A stretch of DNA of 64,000 nucleotides from Gambelia wislizenii (GCA_030847615.1 JAUMIR010000001.1:165761001-165825000), one strand, 5' to 3'. Positions 1 through 10,138 are shown, counted from the stretch's first letter. The notes: generated from the letters alone by a model not told the origin. Numbers and translations are program-made.

Positions 1-633
1 GAAACGTGGAAAAAAGATACCTAATGCGAATGTAATGTAAATGTAGTGTGAGGTTAATATACACTGTTACTAAGACTAAAGAAGGGAAAGGGGGGGGAAA
101 TGAAAAGAAGAGGGAATAGGGGGAACCAAAAATTGTTAACAACAGAGGAATGGCAAAAGTACGTGTGAAACTTTAGCGACTATGTAAGCGAGTAGGGAAG
201 TAGAAGAATACAGATTGTATTAAGGAAGAGGAGGAAAGTAATGTTTTGTAAAAGAGAAGAAAAGCTTTAGGTCAATAAGGCAGAGGAGGTCAGAAGTAGA
301 GGGAAGAAGAGAAAAAGTAAGAAGAGAAATTGTAAAGAGTAATAAGTGTGCTGGAATAAACGTAAAGTAAAAAGTGTATTGTAATAAAAGTAAGGTATAA
401 AGTGTGAGTTTAGGAATATGTATCTAATGATTGATAGTTTTTACTATGTTTAATGAATGTACTGTATTTAAGTTAACAGATAAAGGTGTGTATAGGAGCA
501 TCGTATTAATATCATGATGTGATAATAGTTTTGATTTCTCTTGTGTAATATCTGTGTATTTAAAGAGGGAGGAATATCTTTTTGTTCTTTGTTGTAACTT
601 TATGTAAATAAAGAATAATATGATAAAAAAAAA
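1..633 (+). mobile_element. LINE (L1-like) 3' UTR and poly(A) end
   Basis: The stretch is strongly purine-rich on the plus strand, with a G-run near 90-97 and repeated GAAG/GGAA tracts. It ends in AATAAA (near 609) followed about 20 bases later by an A9 run. A polypurine 3' UTR, a polyadenylation signal and a terminal poly(A) are the usual layout of an L1 3' end. No ORF2 is inside the window, so the body lies to the left. Family assignment rests on layout only; it could be another poly(A)-ending LINE. Confidence 0.5.
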
Positions 634-759
634 TTCTTTGACACAGTTTGGCAGGAATGATCCCCCTGTGTCATTTTTGCTAGCAATTAAAGAGCCATCT
701 AAGTTGTAAACCTGGACTTTTGAGCTTCGTTTATTTGTTACCCAGATAGACCTTAACAC
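634..759 (+). repeat. LTR-like arm A, inverted partner of 3860-3985
   Basis: About 125 bases here are the reverse complement, with scattered differences, of 3860-3985. Shared landmarks are GACACAGTTTGGCAGGAATG, the CCCCCTGTGTCATTTT block and GTTACCCAGATAGACCTTAACA. The outer boundary TGTTAAGG (read on the minus strand) starts with TG, as LTRs do. This copy abuts the L1 poly(A), so the L1 may have inserted into it. Inside, TGACACAG and CTGTGTCA can form an 8-bp stem. LTR identity is inference. Confidence 0.45.
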
Positions 760-767
760 TATCACCT

Positions 768-955
768 GACATGGGGGACTAAGTTTTAAATCCCCTCTCA
801 GGCATGGAAACCCACTGGGTGCTCATGGACATTGCATTCTCTCAGCCTTCTAAGAAGAAGGCAATGGCAAATCTCTGAATTAATCCAGAAAACCCTAGGA
901 CAGGGTCACCACAGAAGCTGAAGCCAATGTGAAGGCAAATAACACAAACAACATA
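768..955 (+). mobile_element. Degenerate tRNA-derived SINE (Sauria type)
   Basis: Diagnostic pieces of the squamate SINE body appear in order: TTAAATCCCCTCTCAGGCATGG (box-B-like part split by decay), AAACCCACTGGGTG, CATTCTCTCAGCC, AGGCAATGGCAAA, and a tail resembling CACCATAAGT...TGAAGGCA with AACACAAACAAC. The 5' tRNA-like head is damaged. Confidence 0.6.
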
Positions 956-1348
956 TCAGGACAGTTTGGGATGTTTCGGTAAAGCTGTGCTTAGCCTGCC
1001 TGTGCTGCCTCCAGAATGAGAGAAGTCTGAACTAGTAATGGTAAATCTCAATTTTCTCATTGCCAATGGGTGTTGAGAATTATGAACCAATTTTTCTTCT
1101 CCTTGTGTTGATCTCCCTCACCACACACACACACACACACACACTGACAAGAAACAGTTCCCCATAGAAACATTTCCCCATGAAAACCACACAGTTTACC
1201 ACAAACTGGATGCCTTCTTATCTAAACAGCACAACTATCTCTAAAAATTGTGCAGCTATTGGCACCAAAGGCAGGAAGTATGTTAATTTGACACAGATAG
1301 GAATACACTGAACAATCTTATGTGATTTAGAGTGAATCCAGACCAGAA
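956..1348. other. Unassigned sequence with a (CA)n run
   Basis: No coding frame or recognised repeat was seen. A (CA)n microsatellite of about 11 units lies at 1122-1144. Confidence 0.5.
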
Positions 1349-1507
1349 AGTCTCAGATTTTGTTCCTGTTCTTTCTGGTTTTATTTTGGAGATCCATATA
1401 TGTTTTGTTTATCTCAGATTATTTTCTGGTATGGGTGTGAGCTCCCTAGGATGGTTTATTTTATCCCAGTATCAAATCAGAAAAAACAGGAACAAAATCT
1501 GAGTCTT
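1349..1507. mobile_element. Small MITE-like palindrome
   Basis: Two roughly 40-bp arms, 1349-1390 and 1463-1507, are inverted copies of each other around a 70-bp centre. Both outer ends read CTCAGATTTTGTTCCTGTT. The structure suggests a small non-autonomous DNA element. No target duplication was identified and the family is unknown. Confidence 0.5.
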
Positions 1508-1576
1508 TTCAATCAGGTTGGATGAGCCCTTATTCTCAGCAGTTTTTATCTCCAGCAGGTGGCAACAGGACATATA

Positions 1577-2161
1577 CAGTAGCACCCCCATATCCGCTGA
1601 TTCGCCAACCACTGATTCAGTTATCTGCGGGTGGTGATGGCAGAGCAAAGGGGGAAGGGAGAGGGAGGAGGGATCTCACCTCCCTCTTCCTTCCCCCCGG
1701 GAGGGTTTTAGTCATGGTGGAGGCAATGGCAGGGGCAAAGGGGAAAGGGAGGGATCTCTCCTCCTCCTTCCCTTCCCCCCAAGAGAGCTTCAGTCATGGT
1801 GGGGCAATGGCAGGGGTGAAGAGGGAAAGGAGGGGGAGGAGGGATCTCCTCCCTTCCCCTGGGAGGGCTCCAGCAGTGCAGTGGTGGCGGCAGAGGGTGG
1901 CTCTTCTCCCTTACTCATCACCTGGCGGCAGCAGCAGCAGTGGCATGGCTTATCCCACTTCCTCTGCTTCACTGCCCCCTCAGCAGCACTGGCAGCATGG
2001 GAAAGGAGAGGAGGAAGAGTGCTTGCCTCCCTTCTCCCTTCCCCTGGGAAGGTTCCTGCAGCACTAGTTGTGGTGGTGGGTGGCGTACATTATTATTTAC
2101 AGAATTCAGTATTCAGGGGAGGCCCTGGAACCAATCCCCTGCAGATATGGGGGTGCTACTG
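1577..2161. mobile_element. Tigger/pogo-like MITE carrying a G-rich minisatellite
   Basis: The termini CAGTAGCACCCCCATATCC (left) and its near-exact reverse complement (right, 2143-2161) are flanked by TA on both sides (1575-1576, 2162-2163), as for Tc1/mariner superfamily insertions. The terminal sequence resembles the pogo/Tigger type seen in four other copies here. The interior is GC- and purine-rich and contains about four degenerate tandem units of 80-90 bases (about 1640-1727, 1728-1809, 1810-1890, 1995-2075), each with a GGGAGGAGGGATCTC-like block and a CATGGTGG-like block. A 181-codon open frame here (1522-2067) is low-complexity and not treated as a gene. Confidence 0.7.
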
Positions 2162-2163
2162 TA

Positions 2164-3477
2164 GTCTGAAAGAAACAGCACATGGTTCACACAATTGACA
2201 GACAGACAGGCACAGAAACTACAGTTTAATATTATAAATTCTGGTTTTGACAGGAAGTCAGTAAAGCTTAACAACTGTATCAATCACTATATGAATGATG
2301 GCCAACCATGAACTGTAGGAACCAAAACTGGGGAGCACCCAATATAATCAGCAGAGAACAGAGAATCGTTGACATGTCTCCTGGTGCTCAATGGATGATG
2401 TTTTATTAATTTAAAAAGTACAATGTGTTTTGGTCTTTATTCTTCTTTTGGTCCAGTAAATGTGTGTAGAGTTTCAGCTCCAGAAATTTCTGAAGTTAAA
2501 TTCAAAACAGGCCCAGAAGCAGGCCTTTGAGAACACATACAAGCTGAAGTGTGTTGGGCTTTTCACTAAGCAGATGTATCTGCTGTTTTCTGTCCATCAC
2601 AAACTGTACCACTTCTAAAAGATCCCTCCAGATTCTCCTTCATGACCAAAATTAAGATATACTGTAATACTGCAGAATTCAATACTGCAGTATTGAATTT
2701 TGTGCACTTTTGAAAAATAGTTAGTGGAAGAAACAATGAAAGCAGGAGTGCAGTTTGTCTCCCCCCACCCCCAAAAGCTGTGTAGTTTTCTGCACTAGTG
2801 AGAAGACTGGAGCCACATTTTTATTCTGCCAAGCTGCACAGTTTCTCAAAGTCCTGTGCCATTTGAAAAGCACACAGTTTGTTATGCCAGGTACAAAAAC
2901 AAAACAAAGCAAAAAACAAAACCCACCAACAATCCCCAAACCCAGAAAACTGTATAAATTTTGAGGTGCTGTTTTCTTCCTCCAAACGTGTCCTGAAGGG
3001 TTGGGAAATCCACATTAGATCTCAGTCAGAAAACTGGTGATTTCCAGTGCATCCCTATTTAACCATATTTATTTAAGAGATAGACGAGTTGAGCACAGCA
3101 GTTGGAGAACAGGCTTAATCACTGCAAAGCAGAAAACTCACTGCCCCATGGCAAATCTGCAGACAGATGCTGCAATACACACAAATACATTCAGACCCCA
3201 GCCTTTTTCCCTTTGGCCCTTTGTTCTGTGTCTCCCTGCCTATGGGCTCCTCCAGATGGAACAAATTTGCTGGGAGGTTGCACTGTTTATTGCTGTAGTT
3301 TTGGGGCTTTTAAAAATAAATATCCATACAATGGCTGAGATCCTGCATCAGGAGATGTATGCCTGCCATTTAGCTATGTCTCTGTAGCTAGGTGCCCCAG
3401 TGCTGCCCCCAATCCACCTTTTAAGCAATGCAGCCCCTGCCCAAATGCAACCATTATCATGGTTACATTTTCCTTGA
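2164..3477. other. Unassigned sequence
   Basis: No coding region or recognised repeat was found. It includes a perfect 24-bp palindrome at 2676-2699 and a degenerate A/C-rich stretch near 2895-2935. Confidence 0.5.
2676..2699. repeat. Perfect 24-bp palindrome
   Basis: AATTCAATACTG is followed immediately by its exact reverse complement. A partial echo (ACTGCAGAATTC) precedes it. Confidence 0.9.
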
Positions 3478-3646
3478 GTGTTTTTTGGGCTGTGAGGCCG
3501 TGTTCTGGAAGAGTTTATTCCTGATGTTTCACCTGCATCTGTGGCTGGCATCTTCAGAGAGAAATAAACTCTTCAAGAACACAGCCTCACAGCTTGAAAA
3601 ACACCTAAGGAAAATCTATGGATGCCGGCCGTGAAAGCCTTTGACT
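3478..3646. mobile_element. Foldback MITE, left-truncated
   Basis: Arms 3484-3526 and 3564-3608 are inverted copies (GGCTGTGAGGCCGTGTTCT versus the complement of AGAACACAGCCTCACAGCTT) around GTTTCACCTGCATCTGTGGCTGGCATCTTCAG (loop split here for reading). The right side continues into GGCCGTGAAAGCCTTTGACT, which I recognise as the outer end of a common lizard repeat. The matching left outer end is missing, so the copy is truncated. Confidence 0.6.
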
Positions 3647-3677
3647 TCACCTTCTCATGTTTTTGGAGAGTAGGAAG

Positions 3678-3830
3678 ATCAGTGGAGACGTGTCCAGCTA
3701 TTTTCCTGTAGCTGGACACACTTCAACAAGCATCAACAGCAAATTCTGAGGGTCCACAGGAAATTCCAGCAGATGATGTCCTTGCAGCATGTTCAGTTTC
3801 AGGAAAATACCTGGCTGCATCTCCACTGAT
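3678..3830. mobile_element. Short MITE with about 29-bp inverted termini
   Basis: ATCAGTGGAGACGTGTCCAG at 3678 is matched by the inverted ATCAGTGGAGATGCAGCCAG at the right end, and both arms run to ATTTTCC. Just inside the left arm GTGTCCAGCTA pairs with TAGCTGGACAC. No target duplication is evident. Confidence 0.55.
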
Positions 3831-3859
3831 TTCCATGCTTTCCAACAATGTGGAAGTAG

Positions 3860-3985
3860 TGTTAAGGTCTATCTGGGTAACAAATAATGGAGGCTCAAAA
3901 CTCCAGGTTAATTCAGATGACTTTTATTTGCTAGCAAAATGACACAGGGGGATCATTCCTGCCAAACTGTGTCAAAGAGTTAAAG
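3860..3985 (-). repeat. LTR-like arm B, inverted partner of 634-759
   Basis: This is the inverted copy of arm A. It begins TGTTAAGGTCTATCTGGG and carries the same TTTTATTTGCTAGCAAAATG and GATCATTCCTGCCAAACTG blocks. If this is an LTR in minus orientation, its body probably extends right through about 4350 and may continue after the foldback insertion at 4356-4683. No second end was located. Confidence 0.4.
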
Positions 3986-4352
3986 GCACACAGACTTTTT
4001 ATTACAGAGAAACAAAACCTAAAAATCTAAGGCACTGCGCATGTGTATTATAATGGTTACCAGGCAGATTTCAATTTTTAAAAACCCTTTTGAAACAGAA
4101 ATAATTTCTCAGCTCTCTGTGTCCAGCTACTATTTTTGATATCTCAAGGCAGCTGAACTGGGCAGTGTGCCCAGAAGAAGATAACACTTCCTAGGCTAAA
4201 TGACTCATTGTTTCTGATTCTAATAAACAAGACAAACCATATTATTTGTTTCAAGCATAGCATCTTATCTATGTGTCTGGGCTTCTGGCCAAGCTGGAAC
4301 AAATACAGTTACATCTCTCAGCTTTCTCTGACACAGACATATTGTAGCAGAC
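3986..4352. other. Unassigned; possible LTR body
   Basis: There is no coding potential. The stretch lies between arm B and the foldback insertion, so it may belong to the same LTR. Confidence 0.3.
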
Positions 4353-4355
4353 TAG

Positions 4356-4683
4356 GGACTTTTTCGGACGGGTCAAAAATAACACAAGCAGCCTCGTCGC
4401 GTTGCGAGGCTGCTGCGCTGCAGAGCATCGGTTTCGGATGACACTTTCCCCTGCCGGTACTGTTGTGGTACTGCAGGGAGATTTGAGCATCATATTTCAT
4501 TGGTTTTTAATCACGATCAACTTTCGTGAGTAAAAACCAATGAAATATGACGCTCAAATCTCCCCGCGGTACTGCAACAGTACCGGCAGGGGAGAGTATC
4601 ATCTGAAACCGACGCTCTGCAATGCAGCAGCCTCGCAACGCAACGAGGCTGCTTGTGTTATTTTTGACCGTCCGAAAAAGCCC
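4356..4683. mobile_element. Foldback element: near-perfect 160-bp hairpin, TAG target duplication
   Basis: The two halves are almost exact reverse complements, with arms of about 160 bases and a loop of 6-8 bases near 4517-4523. The ends GGACTTTTTCGGACGG and CCGTCCGAAAAAGCCC are flanked by TAG on both sides (4353-4355, 4684-4686). Each arm holds further short inverted repeats (GCAGCCTCG/CGAGGCTGC). The ends match elements at 18316, 40037 and 46577. It has no coding capacity. If transcribed it would fold into long dsRNA. Confidence 0.85.
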
Positions 4684-4889
4684 TAGGTCTTTTGCTCTAC
4701 AGACTCAATATAACAAACTTTTGGGAAATCGATACAGACAGACCCTCTCAATAGCAATGTTGGGCAGGTGGGCTGTGTTACTTAAGAGGTGGGGTTTGGT
4801 GAGGAATGGCCATTGAATGCTAACAGATCACAATGAAAAGGTAGAACTGCCAATACCTCTCTTTTTCCAATTTTTTTTCCAAAAGAAAG
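4684..4889. other. Unassigned
   Basis: Short spacer between the foldback and the CR1 relic. No feature was seen. Confidence 0.4.
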
Positions 4890-6655
4890 AGACTGTGTGA
4901 TTCTATGCATCAGCAGAGTCCTTGGCAAGGAATCCAAATTGCATATCAATATTGATAAGGAGTTAGTAAAAAACCACCTAGTTAACCTAAATGAGTTCAA
5001 ATTTGGAGGGCCAGATGAACTGAATCCCAGAGTACTGAAGAAACTTGCTGATGTACTGTACTCACAGAACAATTTGCAATAATTTTTGAGAAATCTTGGA
5101 GAATGGGTGAGGTGTCAGAGAACTGAAGAAAGGCAAATGTCCCTGTCTTCAAAAAAGACAAAAAAGAACCAGGGAACTACAGACCTCAATACCAGGAAAA
5201 CTATTAGAATGGATTATACAGGCAAGTATCTTGAGGACAATGCAGTGACCAGTAGGAGCCAGCATGGGCTCGTCAGTAACAAATCCTGCAAAACTAACCT
5301 TATATCAGACCCCTGGTGGCACAGTAATTAAAAACCAATACTGCAGCCACAATGTTGCAAGTTCAATCCCAAGGACTCCAAGGTTCGCTTAGCCTTCCAT
5401 CCTTTTGTAGGTCAGTAAAATGAGTACTCGGCTTGTGGGGGCAGTTAGGTAACACACATTGGAAACCGCTTGGAGACTGCCTAGCACACTATAAAAGTGG
5501 TGTAGATGTGTAGGTGCTATTGCTTAACAATTTGCAAGCTGCTCTGAGAGCCTTTGTGGATGAAGAGTGCGGTATAAATACCTAAATAAATGAAAATAAA
5601 TAATCTTTTTTTGATCAGGTCACTAATTTAGTAGATGGTGGGAAGGATGTGGATGTCATTTATCTAGATTTTAGCAAAACATTAGATAAAGTCCCCATAA
5701 TATTTTAAGTAGCAAACTGATTAAATGTGGAATAGGTGGGAACACTGTCAGATTGATGCATAATTGGTTTGAAAATTGTTTTCAGAGAGCCATCATCAAT
5801 GGCTGCATTTCAAACTGGAAGGAGGTCTCAAGTAGAGCGCCTCAGGGTTCTATCCTAGGGCCATTACTCTTCAACATTTTTATCAGTCACTTAGATGAAA
5901 GGGTAGAAGGAATTCTTACCAAGTTTGCAGATGATGCAAAACTGGGAGGGGTAGCTAACACACTGGAAGATAGGAACAGAATTCAAAAGGAGCTAGATAA
6001 ACTAGAAAATTGGGCAGAAATCTTGTAAAATGAAATTCAGTAGAGACAAATGCAAAATTCTACATTTAGGCCACAATGCATTGGTATAGGATGGGGGGAC
6101 ACATGACTCAGCAGTATTACATGTGAAAAAGACCTTGGGATTATTGTTGATGATAAGTTATACATGAGCCAGCAGTGTGATGCTGCAGCAAAGAAGGCAA
6201 ATGCTATTTTAGCCTACATTAGTAGAAGCATAGTTTCCAAGTTGAGAGAAGTAATGGTCCTAATGTAATCTGGGCATGTCAGGCCTCATCTGCAATACTA
6301 CATTCAGTTCTGGGCACTTCATTTTAGGAATGATATAGACAAGTTAGAATGGGTTCAGAACAAGGATGATAACAGGAATGGAGACAAAAGATCTTGGTGA
6401 AGAGAAGACTGAACGTGACCTGACTGAACTCTGTAAATGCTTCAAGGGCTGTCATAGAGACGAAGGGACAGGCCTGTTCTGTGCTGACCCAGAGGATATG
6501 ACTAGGTCTAATGGTTTGAAGTTAGGAGAGTAGATTTTGATTGAAAGTTAGAAGGAATTTCTTGACAGCAAGTGCTGTTGGGCAATGGAACCAATTGCCT
6601 AGAGAAGTAGTGGAGTCTCCTTTTCTGGAGCTCTTCAAAAAGAGGTTGGACTGTT
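4890..6655 (+). pseudogene. CR1 LINE reverse transcriptase relic, split by a SINE
   Basis: The plus-strand translation gives CR1 RT landmarks in order across frameshifts: NEFKFGGPDELNPRVLKKLA (about 5000-5050), SQHGLVSNKSCKTNLI (about 5260-5308), then after the SINE LVDGGKDVDVIYLDFSK (about 5630-5680), PQGSILGPLLFNIFI (about 5840-5885) and KFADDAKLGG (about 5920-5950, the RT active-site motif with A-D-D). The 3' UTR includes GCCTAGAGAAGTAGTGGAGT (about 6598) as in other CR1 ends. The 5' part (endonuclease) is missing, and the 3' end stops where an LTR begins near 6664. It is inactive, with several stops and frameshifts. Confidence 0.85.
5312..5604 (+). mobile_element. tRNA-derived SINE inserted in the CR1
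   Basis: The head CCCTGGTGGCACAGTAATTA looks like a tRNA box A start and GCAAGTTCAATCC like box B. The body runs through ACTCGGCTTGTGGGGGC and GAGTGCGGTATAAATACC to an AAATAAATGAAAATAAATAA tail. It sits exactly between two halves of the CR1 RT frame, so it inserted after the CR1. Confidence 0.75.
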
Positions 6656-6663
6656 ACCCAAAA

Positions 6664-7523
6664 TGCTCCTTGGAAAATTCCAAGAAAATATTGAGTTTCT
6701 AATATGTTGGGGAAATTAGCAGCAACTCGACTTTAGCTATGTGAAAGGGGGTAACAAGGGGACCTTGAAAACCTTTGTCTACCAGTATTAGTGTGGATGG
6801 AATAAACACACATGCAAAATTAAGTATGGTTGTTATTAAAGAGTTCAAAAATAACACCACACACACACATTCACCCAGAAAAAGCATTCACACAAGGCTA
6901 CAGTAAAACAGTGCGAAAAACTTAGAGGGTAGCATGAGGATTTGTTGGGGTGATACAGATCTGTCCTGTGGTCAATCCGGCAGAGTGGATGGGGGAATCT
7001 AGGTGGCTAACACAGAGTGACAGGGTTTCCCCTATAACTGACTGTGCACCCTGGCTACACAGAGGGGCAGAGTGTCCCCTAGAAATGGAATCTGTGCACA
7101 CTGAGGCATATTTTGGGGGGTCATTTATACCTCCAAATACACCTGAGGGGATTGGATGTTTCATGGGTTGAAACAATAGATTTCCTGAGCCTTCATAGAT
7201 TTCACAATGAGTTTCCTGGTCTTGACAAAAGGTGAGGAAGATGCTAATGTGTTTCTTAATGACCAATGATTGGATTTTAAAAGCATGAGCAACCTGTCTT
7301 AAGGTTTGGGGATGGGAAAGGAAGTTTCAAAATCAGCATCCAAAGGTTTCATCCATCCATCCATCCATCATCTCTCTTTCCTGGGAAATGTGTCCTTTTT
7401 GGCTTTTAGCCTTAGGGCAAAGCATGGTACTCAGCTGTCCACTTCTTTGAGACCATTGTGCCTTTTCCCTTGTGGAAGACCTCATTGATGACCCAAATTA
7501 ATAATACGTCAGTTTATTAATAC
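6664..7523 (-). mobile_element. LTR, family shared with 17345, 51703 and 56601 (minus)
   Basis: On the minus strand this aligns end to end, with many differences, to the LTRs at 51703-52602 (same strand) and 56601-57481 (opposite). Shared points are CTGTGCACACT (about 7093), a TATA-like GGTATAAATGA (minus strand, about 7125), and the block around ACCAGTATTAGTGTGGATGG (about 6781). It starts where the CR1 3' UTR stops. A (CATC)n run lies at 7350-7371. Both boundaries are approximate. Confidence 0.5.
7350..7371. repeat. (CATC)n microsatellite
   Basis: About five tandem CATC units. Confidence 0.9.
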
Positions 7524-7966
7524 ACAATTTCTGAGGTCTCTAGAAGCAAGGTGTAAATCTCTGGAAGTGGGGTGTAAGCCGTGCTTAACAGGACAGCTAC
7601 CTGCAGGAGATAATTTAGCTGGAGATCCTGCATTGAGCAGAGAGTTTGACTGAATGGCCCACAAGGGAGGCTGCTGGGCTTGGGCTGGTGGGCTGGCCTT
7701 TTTGTGGCCTGCCTGCCTCCCTGGGATAACCGGTGGCCGGCATGGGTGCTGCCATGTCAAGCGTCCTCCTCCCGGCCTGCCCTCCCTGCTCTGATTGGCC
7801 GACCAGGTGAGGGGGAGGGTCTTATGGCCGGTGCTTCAGGCACAGCCGGATGATGGGACAGGCTGCGCTGGGCCTGCATAAATAGCCAGCCCTGACGCCA
7901 GCAGCTCCAGTGGCTTGCCGGAACAAAATGCTCACCCTCCCTCCCTCTCTTTTTCTTTTCTAGTGC
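7524..7966 (+). promoter_or_regulatory. GC-rich promoter-like stretch ending in a splice-acceptor-like tract
   Basis: From about 7640 the sequence is clearly GC-richer than its neighbours. It holds an inverted CCAAT box (CTGATTGGCC, about 7791), a G-rich box (GTGAGGGGGAGGG, about 7807), a TATA-like GCATAAATAGCC (about 7876), and at 7930-7963 a long pyrimidine tract ending in TTTTCTAG. The BEL/Pao frame begins immediately afterwards. Promoter and splice function are inference from motifs only. Confidence 0.3.
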
Positions 7967-9525
7967 ATGTGGTTAGTATATACTATTGTGCTTGATTCTT
8001 CTCATGTCACAGTCTGTGGTAAACTTGGCTAACATAAAGCTTCATAAAGTAGTCTCTAACAGCAGAGAAGTTTTGGAGACTTTTCCTAAAGAAGAGGTTG
8101 TTGAAAAGGATGTCGCAACAATCTTTGAAGACAAGCGTACACAGAGTAGCCTTGGTATTTTGTGGAATGTCTTCACTGATAGACTTTCGATCAGAATCCC
8201 AAAACTTGAACTTCAGACTACAAGGAGGAAAGTACTCTCTTCAATTAATAGTATTTATGACCCCTTGGGTATTGCAGCACCAGTGCTCATAGTGGCCAAA
8301 AACATCTTTAGAGAAGTAATAAACCAAGTTAAAGACTGGGATGAAAATCTGCCCCCAGCCCTGGACTCAGCATGGAAGGCCTGGGCATCTCAGATCAAAG
8401 ACATTGAACACCTTACTGTGCCCAGACAGTATGCTCCTGTAGAGCATGGACCAAATACCGTTTATGAGTTACACATTTTTTGTGATGCCTCTGAAAAGGC
8501 AATTGCTGCAGTAGCGTATTTGAGAGCAAGGAGTAGTACCAAGAGGCATATAGGATTTATTATGGCCAAAGCAAAGGTAGCACCCAAACAGACAATACCC
8601 AGATTAGAGCTGTGTGCTGCTTTGCTAGCTACCCAACTTCTTCAAACCATTTGTACAGAGGTGGAAACAAAATTCCATAGAATATTATTGTATACTGATA
8701 TTATGGTCGTATTAGGATACCTCACAAACACTACAAAGAGATTTAAAATGTACATAACCAACAGAGTGAACAAAATTCTTTCTTGCACTCAGCAAAGTCA
8801 ATGGAAATATGTTCCTTCTGAGTTAAATCCAGCTGATATTTCTACAAGAGGAGCTTCAGCCCTAAAGGTGCAGTCATCCACTTGGCTGATCGGTCCAAAA
8901 TTCCTGATGGAGTTAGATGTCCCTGATTACAACAGAAGTAGAACTGAAACATGGTCTGAGTTACCTGAGTGCCTGCCAGAGATCAGCAGCTGCAAAATAG
9001 ACTTGGTAGATGCGTCCAGCATAAGGTTGCCTCATTTAGATGCCAGGAAATTCACAAAGTTCTCTCAGTGGCTGAGTCTTCAACGTGCTTTTGCTAGACT
9101 CATCCATTTTATAACTGTCAGAGACAAAGCAGCACTAACAACTATGGACATGGTTAAAGCGGAAACCCTGACCTACTGGTCTGTACAGAGATCTGAATTC
9201 AAGGAAGAACCCAGATGCATAGAAAAGCAACACTATTTACCTAGACACAGTGTCCTTAAAGATCTGTATCCGGTTATGGACAGCAGAGGTCTTCTACGTG
9301 TTGGAGTGACTTCAAAGAGCTAAAATCAAGAACAGCTTGAAAAATCCTATCATTCTGCCTGCAAGTAGCCATGTAGCCCTTCTAGTAGTCAGACACTACC
9401 TTAAAAGAGTGCATCATCAAGGGTGTACCCTGTTCAGAGTTAGATAAATAATTTTGGGTTTGCTGTATAAATGGATAAGATAGGTCATAAGATTGCAAAA
9501 TTTCATTGAAATTTTGAGCGGGGAG
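7967..9525 (+). mobile_element. BEL/Pao internal region, 5'-truncated and with integrase core deleted
   Basis: The region starts within the Pao peptidase-A17/RNase H part of the polyprotein and shifts frame near 9300 into an integrase zinc-binding relic (NPIILPASSHVALLVVRHYL, about 9340-9400). It then jumps over the expected integrase catalytic core to a short end with the purine tract GAGCGGGGAG (9515-9525) next to the 3' LTR. Gag, protease, RT and the 5' LTR are missing on the left. Confidence 0.8.
7986..9323 (+). pseudogene. BEL/Pao polyprotein fragment (Pao peptidase A17 and RNase H), open for 445 codons
   Basis: The frame is open without a stop for 445 codons. Residues 15-35 (LANIKLHKVVSNSREVL) and 56-120 (SLGILWNVFTDRL ... 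SSINSIYDPLGIAAP ... DWDENLP) are Pao/BEL polyprotein signatures of the Peptidase_A17 domain. The RNase H acidic set is complete: D167 (FCDASE), E208 (IPRLELC), D238 (YTD) and D284 (NPADISTRG). The C-terminal region approaches the integrase. The listed ATG is simply the first Met after the truncation, so it is not a native start. The frame closes at a stop after a frameshift. Most other elements here are riddled with stops, so this open frame is unusual, either because it is younger or because it is retained. I cannot separate these from the sequence alone. Confidence 0.8.
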
Positions 9526-10138
9526 TGTGATGTCCAGCCAGGACTGTTTGAATCTCCCCTGCATTTTCCTTCATTTTAGTTCAGGCCTTAGTATGTCTGA
9601 GCATAGGAATGTTTCATTGTATTAGACTTGTGGGAGGAGCTGATGAATTCCTGTGCATTTTTCCAAGTTTGGTTTATTCCTTCCTAGCAAGCTCTGTTTC
9701 AGCTAGAAGTTTTTTAGTTTTTTGCTCAGTCTTTGCTGTAGCTTGCAGGGAGCTGTTTTATTGGTGGCAAACAGGCCCAGACAGCTGGGAAGGGCATTTC
9801 TTACACCATTTAGACAAATTAGTTACCAACAACAAATAAGTCAAAGGAATCAGGAGCTGAAAGACCCTGCACCAGCTCCACTGAGTGAGGAGATCAAACC
9901 CAGAGAGATGACACCCTGAAGATTGCTGAAACTCAAACTGTAAAGTACCTTTTATTTCAAGCTTTTAGAGCTGGGGAGGAGAAAGCCCTTTACTTTTGTT
10001 CTTTAAAATAAACTCCCCCCTTTTTTGAACTTTATATTCAGCATCAGAGCCTTTTTGGGTAAAAGAGTTTGGTCTCACCAGGGTATTGGTGTTGCACACC
10101 CAAACCTGCCACCACCTTTAGTTGGGTGTGTTTTCACA
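9526..10138 (+). mobile_element. BEL/Pao 3' LTR
   Basis: It starts TGTGATGTCC directly after the purine tract GAGCGGGGAG and ends TTTTCACA, so the termini TGTGA/TCACA are a perfect 5-bp inverted repeat of the TG...CA type. A polyadenylation signal (AAATAAAC, about 10005) lies in the 3' third. No second LTR was found in the window. Confidence 0.75.

Noticed and set aside
1522..2067. 181-codon plus-strand open frame
   Set aside because: It lies in the GC-rich tandem repeats of a Tigger-like MITE. Low-complexity composition, parallel open frames on other strands, no domain.
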